Below, one piece after another: positions 8,325 through 16,664 of a stretch of 64,000 bases of DNA. Both the position numbers and the translations under genes were made by a program. Positions within the stretch are counted from its first letter, which is position 1, and each line of letters opens with the position of its first letter. The stretch is from Pseudomonas veronii (GTDB lineage Bacteria > Pseudomonadota > Gammaproteobacteria > Pseudomonadales > Pseudomonadaceae), in the NCBI RefSeq assembly GCF_001439695.1, contig NZ_JYLL01000019.1, positions 1 through 64,000 of the forward strand, read 5' to 3'. The notes below the pieces were generated by a model, which made no database searches, was not told the origin of the DNA, and saw only the letters and a program-made list of their open reading frames with translations.

Positions 8325-8519
8325 ATGAATATTTTCTACAGCCATCTGAACTTCGAAAATTCGTTTCTGCCGACCTACTTGAACACACAGGTAGACCACC
8401 ACTCCCCCTCAAAAACGCCTCCTCAGGGAGCGGCCATTGACGTCAATGGCGAGCAGTCGCCTAAAAAAGACCGCGCCGTGAGCGGGCTGGACAGCCTGGG
8501 TCGGGGAAACATCATCTGA
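8325..8519 (+). CDS. Small orphan protein, 64 residues
   Basis: Starts MNIFYSHLNFENSFLPTYLN with GAGGA 7 bases upstream of the ATG. The N-terminal 20 residues are aromatic and Asn-rich; the rest is hydrophilic with Pro, Lys and Asp, ending SLGRGNII. No signal peptide, membrane helix or known motif. It is flanked by a leader hairpin and a rho-independent terminator, so it is a complete transcription unit. Function unknown. Confidence 0.6.
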   Translation: MNIFYSHLNFENSFLPTYLNTQVDHHSPSKTPPQGAAIDVNGEQSPKKDRAVSGLDSLGRGNII

Positions 8520-8530
8520 GGCGCCCAACC

Positions 8531-8557
8531 AGAGGCTGCCGACCTGCAGCCTCTTCC
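8531..8557 (+). terminator. Terminator of the 64-residue gene
   Basis: AGAGGCTGC and GCAGCCTCT form a 9-bp stem followed by a T/C-rich stretch, 12 bases after the stop codon. Confidence 0.7.
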
Positions 8558-8642
8558 TCCTTTCGATCCGCCCGGCCTTAACACAATACTGACATCCGCC
8601 GGGTTAACCTTCGTGATCATCCTGCGCGGAGCTTTCAACCCT

Positions 8643-10538
8643 ATGCCTCACGCCGGCACCCTGCCCGACGTCCTCGCCGGCCCGCTGCTGCGGCGCCTTG
8701 AACCCCAGCGCCTGGTAATGTGGCTGGTGGGGACGCGGCAACTGCCTTTGACCCTCAGGCTGCACGTCGCCGAACAGAGCCGCGACATCGTGCTGGACCA
8801 AGGCCAGTGCCAAATCGTGCCGGTGGGGCGCCAGGCCTTTATCCACTTGATCGACATCCCGTTGGATGAGGCCCTGCCCCAGGACGCGCTGATCGGCTAC
8901 GACTTGCTGATCGACGGGCGCGGCATCGCCCACTGGGCAGCGCACCTGCTCTATTGCGACGCGCAATCGCCGAGTTTCGTGCGGCATAGCCGTATTCATC
9001 AACTGGTCCACGGCTCCTGCCGCAAGCCCCATCACCCGGCGGACGAAGGCTTGCTGTGCGTCGATCGCCTGCTGGCCGACGCCCAGACCCCAGCCCAACG
9101 CCCGGCATTGTTGATGATGAGCGGCGACCAGGTGTACGCCGACGATGTCGCCGGGCCGATGCTGCGGGCGATTCATGGGCTGATCGCGCGCCTGGGGCTG
9201 TTCGACGAATACCTGGAAGGCGCCGTGGTGGACGACAGCGCCAGCCTCTACGGGCATCACGCCAGTTATTACCAGCGGGCCGAACTGCTCCCCGCGCTGG
9301 ACAGCAACGAGACCTTGCGCGAGCGTTTTTTCGGCGGCGTGAAGAAGCCGATTTTCACCAGCAGCACCGCCGACAATCACCTGGTGACCTTTGCCGAAGT
9401 GATGGCCATGTATTTGTTGGTCTGGTCCCCCACTCCCTGGACGCTGATCGCGCCACAGCCGCCGCAACTGAGCGCCGACGCGCAACAGCGTTATGCCCGT
9501 GAACAGGTGCAGATCGATCGCTTCCGCAACGGCCTGCCCGGCGTCGCGCGGGTGTTTGCCCATCTGTCCACGCTGATGATCTTCGACGATCACGACATCA
9601 CCGACGACTGGAACCTCAGCGCGCAGTGGGAAGAAACCGCCTACGGCCATCCGTTCTCCAAACGCATCATCGGTAACGCGCTGCTGGCTTACCTGCTGTG
9701 CCAAGGCTGGGGCAACCAGCCGCAGGTATTTGGCCCGCTGATCAACCAGACCCAGACACTTGTCGCCCAGGCACAGCACAACCACCTGAACGCGAGTGCG
9801 CAGGATCAACTGCTCGACACGCTGCTGGCCTTCCAACAGTGGCATTACGTGCTGCCGACCACCCCTGCGCTGGTGGTGCTCGACACCCGCACCCGCCGCT
9901 GGCGCAGCGAATTCAACCTCAAGCAACCGTCCGGCCTGCTGGACTGGGAAGCCTTGAGCGAACTGCAACAAGCGCTGCTGGACCACCCGTCGGCAATCAT
10001 CGTCTCCCCCGCGCCGATCTTTGGCGTCAAGCTGATCGAGACCGTGCAAAAAGTGTTCAGTTGGTGCGGCTACCCGCTGCTGGTCGACGCCGAAAACTGG
10101 ATGGCGCATCGCGGCGCCGCCCAGGTGATCCTGAATATCTTCCGCCACTCCCGCACACCGGGTAACTACGTCATCCTCTCGGGCGACGTGCATTACTCGT
10201 TCGTCTACGAAGTGCTGATCCGCCATCGCAACGCTGGCCCCAAGCTCTGGCAGATCACCAGCAGCGGCATCAAGAACGAATTCCCGCCGCGCCTGCTGGA
10301 ATGGTTCGACCGCCTCAACCGCTGGCTCTACTCGCCGCGCTCCCCACTCAACTGGTTCACCCGCCGCCGCACCATGCAGGTGGTACCGCATATCCCGGAA
10401 CACGCCGAAGCCGGTGAACGCTTGTGGAACTCGGCGGGGATCGGCCAGGTATTTTTCAACGAGCAAGGCCAGCCCGAGGCCATTTACCAGCACAACGCCA
10501 ACGGGAAGGCACCGACGAGGATGCGGGCGCCGAAATAA
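8643..10538 (+). CDS. PhoD-like metallophosphatase
   Basis: 631 residues from the ATG at 8643 (GGAG about 9 bases upstream); a GTG at 8613 is an alternative. PhoD/calcineurin-type metal-binding motifs run through the second half: MMSGDQVYADD, IFDDHDITDDWN, then LSGDVHYSF. These bind the Fe/Ca centre of alkaline phosphatase D-type enzymes. There is no signal peptide at either start, so unlike secreted PhoD it is probably cytoplasmic. A long antisense frame over this gene is a codon-bias shadow. Substrate unknown. Confidence 0.85.
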   Translation: MPHAGTLPDVLAGPLLRRLEPQRLVMWLVGTRQLPLTLRLHVAEQSRDIVLDQGQCQIVPVGRQAFIHLIDIPLDEALPQDALIGYDLLIDGRGIAHWAAHLLYCDAQSPSFVRHSRIHQLVHGSCRKPHHPADEGLLCVDRLLADAQTPAQRPALLMMSGDQVYADDVAGPMLRAIHGLIARLGLFDEYLEGAVVDDSASLYGHHASYYQRAELLPALDSNETLRERFFGGVKKPIFTSSTADNHLVTFAEVMAMYLLVWSPTPWTLIAPQPPQLSADAQQRYAREQVQIDRFRNGLPGVARVFAHLSTLMIFDDHDITDDWNLSAQWEETAYGHPFSKRIIGNALLAYLLCQGWGNQPQVFGPLINQTQTLVAQAQHNHLNASAQDQLLDTLLAFQQWHYVLPTTPALVVLDTRTRRWRSEFNLKQPSGLLDWEALSELQQALLDHPSAIIVSPAPIFGVKLIETVQKVFSWCGYPLLVDAENWMAHRGAAQVILNIFRHSRTPGNYVILSGDVHYSFVYEVLIRHRNAGPKLWQITSSGIKNEFPPRLLEWFDRLNRWLYSPRSPLNWFTRRRTMQVVPHIPEHAEAGERLWNSAGIGQVFFNEQGQPEAIYQHNANGKAPTRMRAPK

Positions 10539-10672
10539 TGGCCCATCGCCACACCTCGACAACCGCACAGTCGCTCTATTCAAAGCGTGCAAGCCCCATT
10601 GTACAGTAGCGCCAGCCACGGAGTATCGGCGTCAATTTGACCGGCCTTGAGGCCCACGCAGGGAGCGCGCAC

Positions 10673-11674
10673 ATGGACGATACAGCCGGCAACAAACCAT
10701 CAACTGACCTCAATGCCGACATGTTGCATGCCGTCATGGAACTGGTCAGCGACGGGGTCTGGGACTGGAACGCGAATACGGGGTTCGTTTACCGCAACCC
10801 GGGCTGGTACGAAATGCTCGGTTACCCCCGCCACTCCCTGGAGAACAGCGTGTTCACCTGGGAGAACATCATTCACCCCGACGACTACTCCCGCGTGATG
10901 ACGGTGTTCGATGACTATATCAACCGTCGCTCGCCCTATTACCAAATCGAATACCGTTGCCGCAAAAAAGACGGCAGCTACCTGTGGATCGAAGACCGCG
11001 GCTATGTGGTTGCGCGTAATCTCGACGGCTCGGTAGCGCGCATGGTCGGCGCCCATCGCGACATCAATACGCGCAAGTGCGCGATCGAACAGCTCGAACG
11101 GCGCAACCAATCCCTTGAAGCCTTGGTTGCCGAACGCACACGCGAGTTGTCGCGGGTCAACCAGCAACTGCAGTTGCAACTGGACGAGAACCGCTCCCTG
11201 GCCGAGCGTGACGCTCTGACCCGCGTGGCCAACCGTTATCGCCTGGAGAAAGTGCTGCTGGAAGAATGCGAGCGCGCCCAACGCTTTCGCCTGCCGTTGG
11301 CCCTGGTCGCCATGGATATCGATGACTTCAAGCCGATCAATGATCGACACGGCCACGGCGTCGGCGACCAGACCCTGATGAGCGTCGTGGAGAGCCTGGA
11401 GGCCTGCGTGCGCCCCGGTGACTTGCTTGCGCGCTGGGGTGGCGATGAGTTCGTGGTGGTGCTGCCCAAAAGCACCCTGGAGAGCGCAAAAAACCTGGCC
11501 GAGCGCATTCGCCAAAGCATGAGCGAAGTCCCCACCGTGGGCGACTTCAAAATCACCCTGAGCCTGGGGGTGGTGGAGCGTCATGCGGGTGAAGGCCCCG
11601 ACGCCCTGATGGCGCGGGCCGATCAGGCGTTGTATCGCTCCAAGGCGGCGGGGAAGGACATCGTCTCGGAATGA
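10673..11674 (+). CDS. PAS-GGDEF diguanylate cyclase
   Basis: 333 residues from the ATG at 10673 (GGGAG upstream). A PAS domain with its PAC extension covers residues about 20-135 (VWDWNANTGFVYRNPGWYEMLGY, EYRCRKKDGSYLWIEDRG). A coiled-coil linker at about 135-180 leads to a GGDEF domain. The catalytic motif is intact (GGDEF at about 256-260), and an RPGD inhibitory I-site stands five residues before it, so the enzyme should make c-di-GMP with product feedback. No signal or membrane segment: a cytoplasmic sensor. The ligand is unknown. Confidence 0.92.
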   Translation: MDDTAGNKPSTDLNADMLHAVMELVSDGVWDWNANTGFVYRNPGWYEMLGYPRHSLENSVFTWENIIHPDDYSRVMTVFDDYINRRSPYYQIEYRCRKKDGSYLWIEDRGYVVARNLDGSVARMVGAHRDINTRKCAIEQLERRNQSLEALVAERTRELSRVNQQLQLQLDENRSLAERDALTRVANRYRLEKVLLEECERAQRFRLPLALVAMDIDDFKPINDRHGHGVGDQTLMSVVESLEACVRPGDLLARWGGDEFVVVLPKSTLESAKNLAERIRQSMSEVPTVGDFKITLSLGVVERHAGEGPDALMARADQALYRSKAAGKDIVSE

Positions 11675-11817
11675 ACGCGCGGGTTTGTGGCCCCGAACGG
11701 CTGTTTGGCAAGCGCTCCTTCCGATTTGGAATGACCCGGTGACTTTATTTCGTTTGCGGCCCGGCCCGGCTCACGGCTTAGATAAAAAGACGCCCGCCAC
11801 TGCCGAGTCCGAGATTC

Positions 11818-13068
11818 ATGAGCCGCGAAACCATCAGCCAGTCGATTTCCATCGTCCACCCCATCAGCCTCAGCCACGGCAAGAACGCCGAAGTCTGGGA
11901 CACCGCGGGCAAGCGCTACATCGATTTTGTCGGCGGCATCGGCGTGCTCAACCTCGGGCACTGCCACCCGGCGGTGGTCGAGGCGATTCGCCAGCAGGCG
12001 ACCCAACTGACCCACTACGCCTTCAACGCCGCTCCGCACAGGCCTTACATCGAGCTGATGGATCGTCTGAGTGCATTTATCCCGGTGGACTACCCGGTCA
12101 GCGGGATGCTCACCAACAGCGGTGCGGAAGCCGCGGAAAACGCCCTGAAGATCGTGCGCGGCGCCACCGGCCGCTCCGCGGTGATCGCCTTCGACGGCGC
12201 CTTCCACGGCCGCACCCTCGCCACCCTCAACCTGAATGGCAAGGTCGCGCCCTACAAGCAAAAAGTCGGTGTCCTGCCGGGCCCGGTGTATCACCTGCCC
12301 TACCCCAGCGCCGATAACGGCGTGACCTGCGCCGAAGCGCTGAAGGCTATGGACCGCTTGTTCAGCGTGGAAATCGACGTCGACGATGTAGCCTGCTTCA
12401 TCATTGAGCCGGTGCAGGGTGAAGGCGGCTTCCTCGCGCTGGATATCGCGTTCGCCCAGGCCCTCCGCCGCTTCTGCGATGAGAAAAACATCCTGCTGAT
12501 CGTCGATGAAATCCAGTCCGGTTTCGGCCGCACCGGGCAACGTTTTGCCTTCTCGCGCCTGGACATAACGCCGGACTTGATCCTGCTCGGCAAAAGCATC
12601 GCCGGCGGTGTGCCGTTGGGTGCTGTGGTGGGGCGCAAGGCATTACTCGACAACCTGCCCAAAGGCGGGCTGGGCGGCACATATTCGGGCAATCCCATCG
12701 CCTGCGCGGCGGCGTTGGCCACCCTGGAGGTGATGACGGATGCACAGTTGCAGGCCTGGGGCACGCGACAGGAAGAGGCCATCCTGCGCCGCTACGAAAC
12801 CTGGCGCGCGCAACGCCTGTCGCCTTACCTGGGCCGATTGACCGGCGTCGGCGCCATGCGTGGCATCGAGTTGGCCCACGCCGACGGCACGCCCGCGCCC
12901 CAGCAACTGAGCCAGTTGCTGAGCCTGGCGCGGGACGCCGGCTTGCTGCTGATGCCCAGCGGCAAGTCGCGGCACATCGTCCGCTTACTGGCACCGCTGA
13001 CCATTGAGCCGGCGGTGTTGGAGGAAGGCCTGGACATCCTCCAGGCGTGCCTCAAGCAACTGGACTAG
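11818..13068 (+). CDS. Class III aminotransferase, 2-aminoadipate/4-aminobutyrate type
   Basis: 416 residues, PLP fold type I. Family landmarks are SGAEAAENALK, the AFHGRT motif, IVDEIQSGFGRTG, and the Schiff-base Lys in LLGKSIAGGVPLGAV. The N-terminus (SISIVHPISLSHGKNAEVWDT) resembles, from memory, the P. putida 2-aminoadipate aminotransferase of D-lysine catabolism more than GabT proper, so lysine or GABA breakdown are both possible. It ends tail to tail with the five-haem cytochrome, with stop codons overlapping. Confidence 0.85.
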   Translation: MSRETISQSISIVHPISLSHGKNAEVWDTAGKRYIDFVGGIGVLNLGHCHPAVVEAIRQQATQLTHYAFNAAPHRPYIELMDRLSAFIPVDYPVSGMLTNSGAEAAENALKIVRGATGRSAVIAFDGAFHGRTLATLNLNGKVAPYKQKVGVLPGPVYHLPYPSADNGVTCAEALKAMDRLFSVEIDVDDVACFIIEPVQGEGGFLALDIAFAQALRRFCDEKNILLIVDEIQSGFGRTGQRFAFSRLDITPDLILLGKSIAGGVPLGAVVGRKALLDNLPKGGLGGTYSGNPIACAAALATLEVMTDAQLQAWGTRQEEAILRRYETWRAQRLSPYLGRLTGVGAMRGIELAHADGTPAPQQLSQLLSLARDAGLLLMPSGKSRHIVRLLAPLTIEPAVLEEGLDILQACLKQLD

Positions 13069-15089
13069 TAACGCGCATCCACCGGCTTACCGCCGTTGGG
13101 CCAGTCTTTGACCTTGTCCGGGAAGTCCGGGCGAGGTTGCCCCGAGAAATACGCCGCGACGTCCACCGCTTCCTGGTCGGACAAACCGCCCTGGCCCAAC
13201 GGGAACTGCTCGTGGAAGCCGATCGGCATGTTGCGTTTGACGAACGCCGCCGCCGTGTAGGTGCGTGCCATGCCGGCGCCGATATTGAACGACTGATCGC
13301 CCCACAGCGGCGGGTACACCCGCTCGCCGTCGGCACGCGCCAGGCCCTCACCGTTGTCGCCATGGCACACCGCGCATTGCTTGGCGTAGACCGCCTTGCC
13401 ATTGGCCAGGTCCGGTTTGATCGCCGGGTCGACCTTGCCTACACCGCGCCCGGCCACCTTGTCTTCGGGGCGGGTGTTGTTCTTCATCCAGTCGAAGTAC
13501 GCAACCATCGCCTGCATATCCGCCGACTGCGGCGGCAACGGTTTGCCGTTCATCGAGCGCCGGAAGCAGCCGTTGATGCGTTCTTCCAGACTCACCACCT
13601 TGCCCGCGCGCGGTGCATAGCTGGGGAAGAAGGCCGACACGCCGACGAAGGGCGAACCGTCCGCCACGGTGCCGGCGTTGAGGTGGCAACTGGTGCAATT
13701 GAGCGCGTTGCCGACGTTGTCGGGCAGCAATGCCTTGGTTTGCAGGTGCAGGCGCATGCCGCGCACCACCTGGTCGGCGTTCGGCGCCGCGAGCAGGTCG
13801 GCCAGGCGCGGGGTTTCGAAAGTGGAGGAGTCGGTCGTGGCCGGGTTGAGCTGATCGCGCAATGTCTTGACCTGCGCGGCGCTGATCGACGTGCCCTGGT
13901 TGCCCCAGCGCGTGCGAACGAAACTGAGGATTTCGGCGACCTCCTGGTCCGCCAGCCGGGCAAACCCGGGCATGGTGTAGACCCGTGGGTGAGTGGCCGT
14001 TTGTGCGGTCTCCCAACCGGTGAGGGTGATGTGCAGCAGGGATGTCGGGTCGTTCGAGACGATGCTCGGGTTGCCGGCCAATGGCGGGAACAAGCCTTTC
14101 CCCCCCGCGCCATCACTGCGGTGGCAGTCGCTGCAGAACTGCATATAACCCAGGCCGCCACGGCTGGTGAACAGGTCGGCGGGTGGCGCGGCCGGTGCGC
14201 GGGCCACCGACGGCATCGGCAGATCGTCCGGGCCGGGTGGCAGGGATTTCAGATAGCGGGCAATCGCGGTCAGGTCGTCGTCGCTGAAATGCTGGGTACT
14301 GTGGTGAATCACATCGGCCATGTTGCCGGCGACGGTGGCAAAACGGTTCTGTCCGGTCTTGAGCAGTTGCACGGTGTCTTCCACGGTCCACAGGTTGCGC
14401 AGGCTCAGGGCGCGCCAATGCTCGACGGTTTCGCCGGCCAGGTAATGCTGGCCGCCGCGCCCGTCATCGCTCATGGCCTTTTCCTGGAAGGCGATGCCCC
14501 GCGGGGTATGACAGGAGCCGCAGTGGCCCAGGCCCTGGACCAGATACGCGCCACGGTTGAGCTGCGCGTCACGGCCGGGGTCGGGCTGGAACGCTTGCTT
14601 GTCGAGAAAGGCGAAGTTCCACAAGGCCAGGCCCCAGCGCTGGTTGAACGGGAAGCCCATGTCCGCCTCGAGGTTGGCCTGCCGCACGGGTTCCACGCCT
14701 TGCATCAGGTAGGCGTACAAGGCGCGCATGTCCTCCTCGTTCATCTTGGCGTAGGACGGATACGGCATCGCCGGGTACAGGTTCATACCCGCAGGTGTGA
14801 CACCTTCACGCATGACCCGGTCGAACTGTTCGAAGCTGTAGGCACCAATGCCGGTCTCGCGGTCCGGCGTGATGTTGCTCGAATAGATCGTGCCCATCGG
14901 CGTGCTCAGCTCCAGCCCGCCGGCCATCGCGTTGCCTGGCTTGGCAGTGTGGCAGGCAATGCAGTCGCCCAATTGCGCGACATATTTGCCGTGTTCGATC
15001 AGTGCGGTATCGGCGGAATTGGCGTGCAGGGGTAGCGTCAGACCAAACGTCGCTCCCAGCAAGGCCAGGCGTGACAGAGAAAGCGCCAT
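13065..15089 (-). CDS. Five-haem fused cytochrome c: dehydrogenase-type trihaem plus TsdA-like dihaem
   Basis: 674 residues with a Sec signal peptide (about 1-25). Haem sites are CIACH 43-47, CGSCH 190-194, CSDCH 319-323, CTSCH 465-469 and CAVCH 572-576. Residues 30-400 follow the trihaem subunit of membrane alcohol/gluconate dehydrogenases. Residues 440-660 follow dihaem thiosulfate dehydrogenase TsdA, including GVSAFFPSY and LEERINGCFRRSMNGKPLP, where Cys508 sits at the position of the unusual Cys haem ligand of TsdA. No dehydrogenase catalytic subunit is nearby. It probably moves electrons in the periplasm; thiosulfate as donor is a guess. Confidence 0.85.
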   Translation of the reverse strand: MALSLSRLALLGATFGLTLPLHANSADTALIEHGKYVAQLGDCIACHTAKPGNAMAGGLELSTPMGTIYSSNITPDRETGIGAYSFEQFDRVMREGVTPAGMNLYPAMPYPSYAKMNEEDMRALYAYLMQGVEPVRQANLEADMGFPFNQRWGLALWNFAFLDKQAFQPDPGRDAQLNRGAYLVQGLGHCGSCHTPRGIAFQEKAMSDDGRGGQHYLAGETVEHWRALSLRNLWTVEDTVQLLKTGQNRFATVAGNMADVIHHSTQHFSDDDLTAIARYLKSLPPGPDDLPMPSVARAPAAPPADLFTSRGGLGYMQFCSDCHRSDGAGGKGLFPPLAGNPSIVSNDPTSLLHITLTGWETAQTATHPRVYTMPGFARLADQEVAEILSFVRTRWGNQGTSISAAQVKTLRDQLNPATTDSSTFETPRLADLLAAPNADQVVRGMRLHLQTKALLPDNVGNALNCTSCHLNAGTVADGSPFVGVSAFFPSYAPRAGKVVSLEERINGCFRRSMNGKPLPPQSADMQAMVAYFDWMKNNTRPEDKVAGRGVGKVDPAIKPDLANGKAVYAKQCAVCHGDNGEGLARADGERVYPPLWGDQSFNIGAGMARTYTAAAFVKRNMPIGFHEQFPLGQGGLSDQEAVDVAAYFSGQPRPDFPDKVKDWPNGGKPVDARY

Positions 15090-15318
15090 TGCATTAGTCC
15101 TTTAATGACCTCGCGTGGGGAAGCCCCCTCGGCGCAGGTCCGTTGTCGTTTTTATGGGTTCATCAGACCTTTGTGTTGTAACGGGTTTAGCGCTGCGGGG
15201 TTTTGATGTGGGTCAGGCTCAAACCGTAAGGGTGCCACCCATTGACCGTTGATAAGGAAACCCTTGAACACATGTACGTATTTCTGGACGTTTCGTACCA
15301 TCAAGCGAGGACATACCC

Positions 15319-15596
15319 ATGGAAACAATCAACTACACCAATGCCCGTGCCCATCTCTCCGAGACAATGGATCGGGTCAATGACGATCACATCCCGTTGC
15401 TGCTCACCCGGCAAAAAGGTGAGCCCGTGGTGATGATCTCGCTATCGGAATTCAATGCCCTTGAAGAGACGGCCCCGAACCACTCAAATACAACCTCAGT
15501 GGCTTCTGGTCTCGGCGAATCACCGCCGAACATCGCTTGGTCTATGGCATAGAGGATGATGAGACTCAGGTCTTGATGTGTCGTTATCACTATTAA
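15319..15596 (+). pseudogene. Wrecked yefM-yoeB toxin-antitoxin pair
   Basis: Codons 1-52 from the ATG at 15319 read as the N-terminal half of antitoxin YefM (METINYTNARAHLSETMDRV ... SLSEFNALEETA). The frame then shifts, and from 15477 to the TAA at 15594-15596 another frame gives the last 39 residues of toxin YoeB (EPLKYNLSGFWSRRITAEHR ... CRYHY). The YefM C-terminus and YoeB N-terminus, about 220 bp, are missing. The surviving 77-codon ORF (to 15552) keeps the DNA-binding half of YefM with a nonsense tail. Confidence 0.85.
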
Positions 15597-15888
15597 CGGG
15601 GATTACCTGTTGAAGCCGACTGCCCTGGTCCGCGCCTGAAAACATCCGACGCTTTTCTGCAGGGAAGCACACTGGCGCTGGCACCATCGATACTGTCGAG
15701 CGGTGCCTGGGCGGGCGGCATGGTGATCGGCAGCCTGTTGGGCATGCGGGTTGACCGTAGGTCTGTTTTGCGGGCGCTGGCCGCCTTGCGTCGCAATAAG
15801 GGCATTGTGCTGCCTTGACCTGCCCCCCCTCCCCGCCGAAAATGCCCGACGCTTTTTTGTCCCTGTTTACTGAAGTAGTGAAATTTCA
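15597..15888 (+). other. Gap with a possible gene remnant
   Basis: The frame continuing after the YoeB stop stays open to a TGA at 15816 and encodes a hydrophobic stretch (SSGAWAGGMVIGSLLGMRVD) with a basic tail. It has no good start or SD. It may be the end of a lost membrane-protein gene, or chance. Confidence 0.25.
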
Positions 15889-16605
15889 ATGCCCGATTCC
15901 TACACCGCTGAATCCGCCGAAGAATCCGTAGTCGCCTTGCAATCCAAAGCTGAATACGAAAACGCCATCAATCTTTCACAGCATGTGCCTGCGGCCAAGA
16001 TCATCAGCGAGATGGTGCTGGACGCGTTCCACACCTCCAAGGAAAGCGACCAGATCCGCGAGTTGCGCGTGGCCATCCGCCAGGCCCACGATGCCTTCGA
16101 CGACGACAAGGCCTACGACCTGATGGGCCAACTCAAGCAGCTCAAGGACGCCGAAGCCGCCGACAACATCGCCCTGGAAGACCTGAGCAGCAAGTTCTCG
16201 ATCAGCCGCATCCTGTCCAGCTTCAAGGACGACCCGGCGTTTCAGGAGCTGGTCTACGGCCTGGCCCTCAAGGTGTTGAACCAGTCCCACCAGGCCATCA
16301 GCAACCCGAGCGCCGGCAAGGGCAAGGCCGCGCGGCCGAAGAAAGAAGCCGAAGTGTTTGTGATCAGCAAGGATGGCATCAGCGTCACCCTGCCGCTGCG
16401 CACGCCGCGCTCGAAGCTCAATGTCGACCGTGAAGCGTTCGAGTTCCTGGGTTTCAGCTTCGTGGGTGAAGGCGATGACGCCGAGCTGGAAGTCGAAAGC
16501 TTTGTGGATAACGCCGGCGCCGAACAGCCATTGAGCCGCAAGAGCGTGATCACGGCGTTGCAGCAGCAGACCGCGTTCGATGGGTACAGCATCGCGCAGC
16601 AGTAG
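15889..16605 (+). CDS. Conserved hypothetical protein, 238 residues
   Basis: Soluble and acidic. Residues 1-120 are mainly helical with many Asp and Glu; residues about 145-160 form a basic linker (GKGKAARPKKEAEVF); the C-terminal third reads as beta-rich (VFVISKDGISVTLPLRTPRSKLN, FEFLGFSFVGEGDDAELEVESF). No enzymatic motif. The layout, with acidic helices, basic linker and small beta domain, might suit a nucleoid- or protein-binding role, but I do not recognise the family. A REP hairpin follows 11 bp after the stop. Confidence 0.6.
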   Translation: MPDSYTAESAEESVVALQSKAEYENAINLSQHVPAAKIISEMVLDAFHTSKESDQIRELRVAIRQAHDAFDDDKAYDLMGQLKQLKDAEAADNIALEDLSSKFSISRILSSFKDDPAFQELVYGLALKVLNQSHQAISNPSAGKGKAARPKKEAEVFVISKDGISVTLPLRTPRSKLNVDREAFEFLGFSFVGEGDDAELEVESFVDNAGAEQPLSRKSVITALQQQTAFDGYSIAQQ

Positions 16606-16616
16606 TACCGCAGAAC

Positions 16617-16652
16617 CCAATGTGGGAGGGGGATTGCTCCCTCCCACATTGG
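16617..16652. repeat. Single REP hairpin
   Basis: Perfect arms beginning CCAATGTGGGAGGG around a short loop, placed between the convergent 238-residue gene and the aminotransferase. It may double as a transcription terminator. Confidence 0.85.
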
Positions 16653-16664
16653 TTTTGTGTTGGG

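Noticed and set aside
8604..10619. 671-codon open frame antisense to the PhoD-like gene
   Set aside because: It is rich in Gln, His, Arg and Val without any domain; such long antisense frames arise from high-GC codon bias. The plus-strand frame has clear metallophosphatase motifs.
13047..15035. 662-codon open frame antisense to the five-haem cytochrome
   Set aside because: Shadow of the cytochrome codon pattern; no motif and no start signal.
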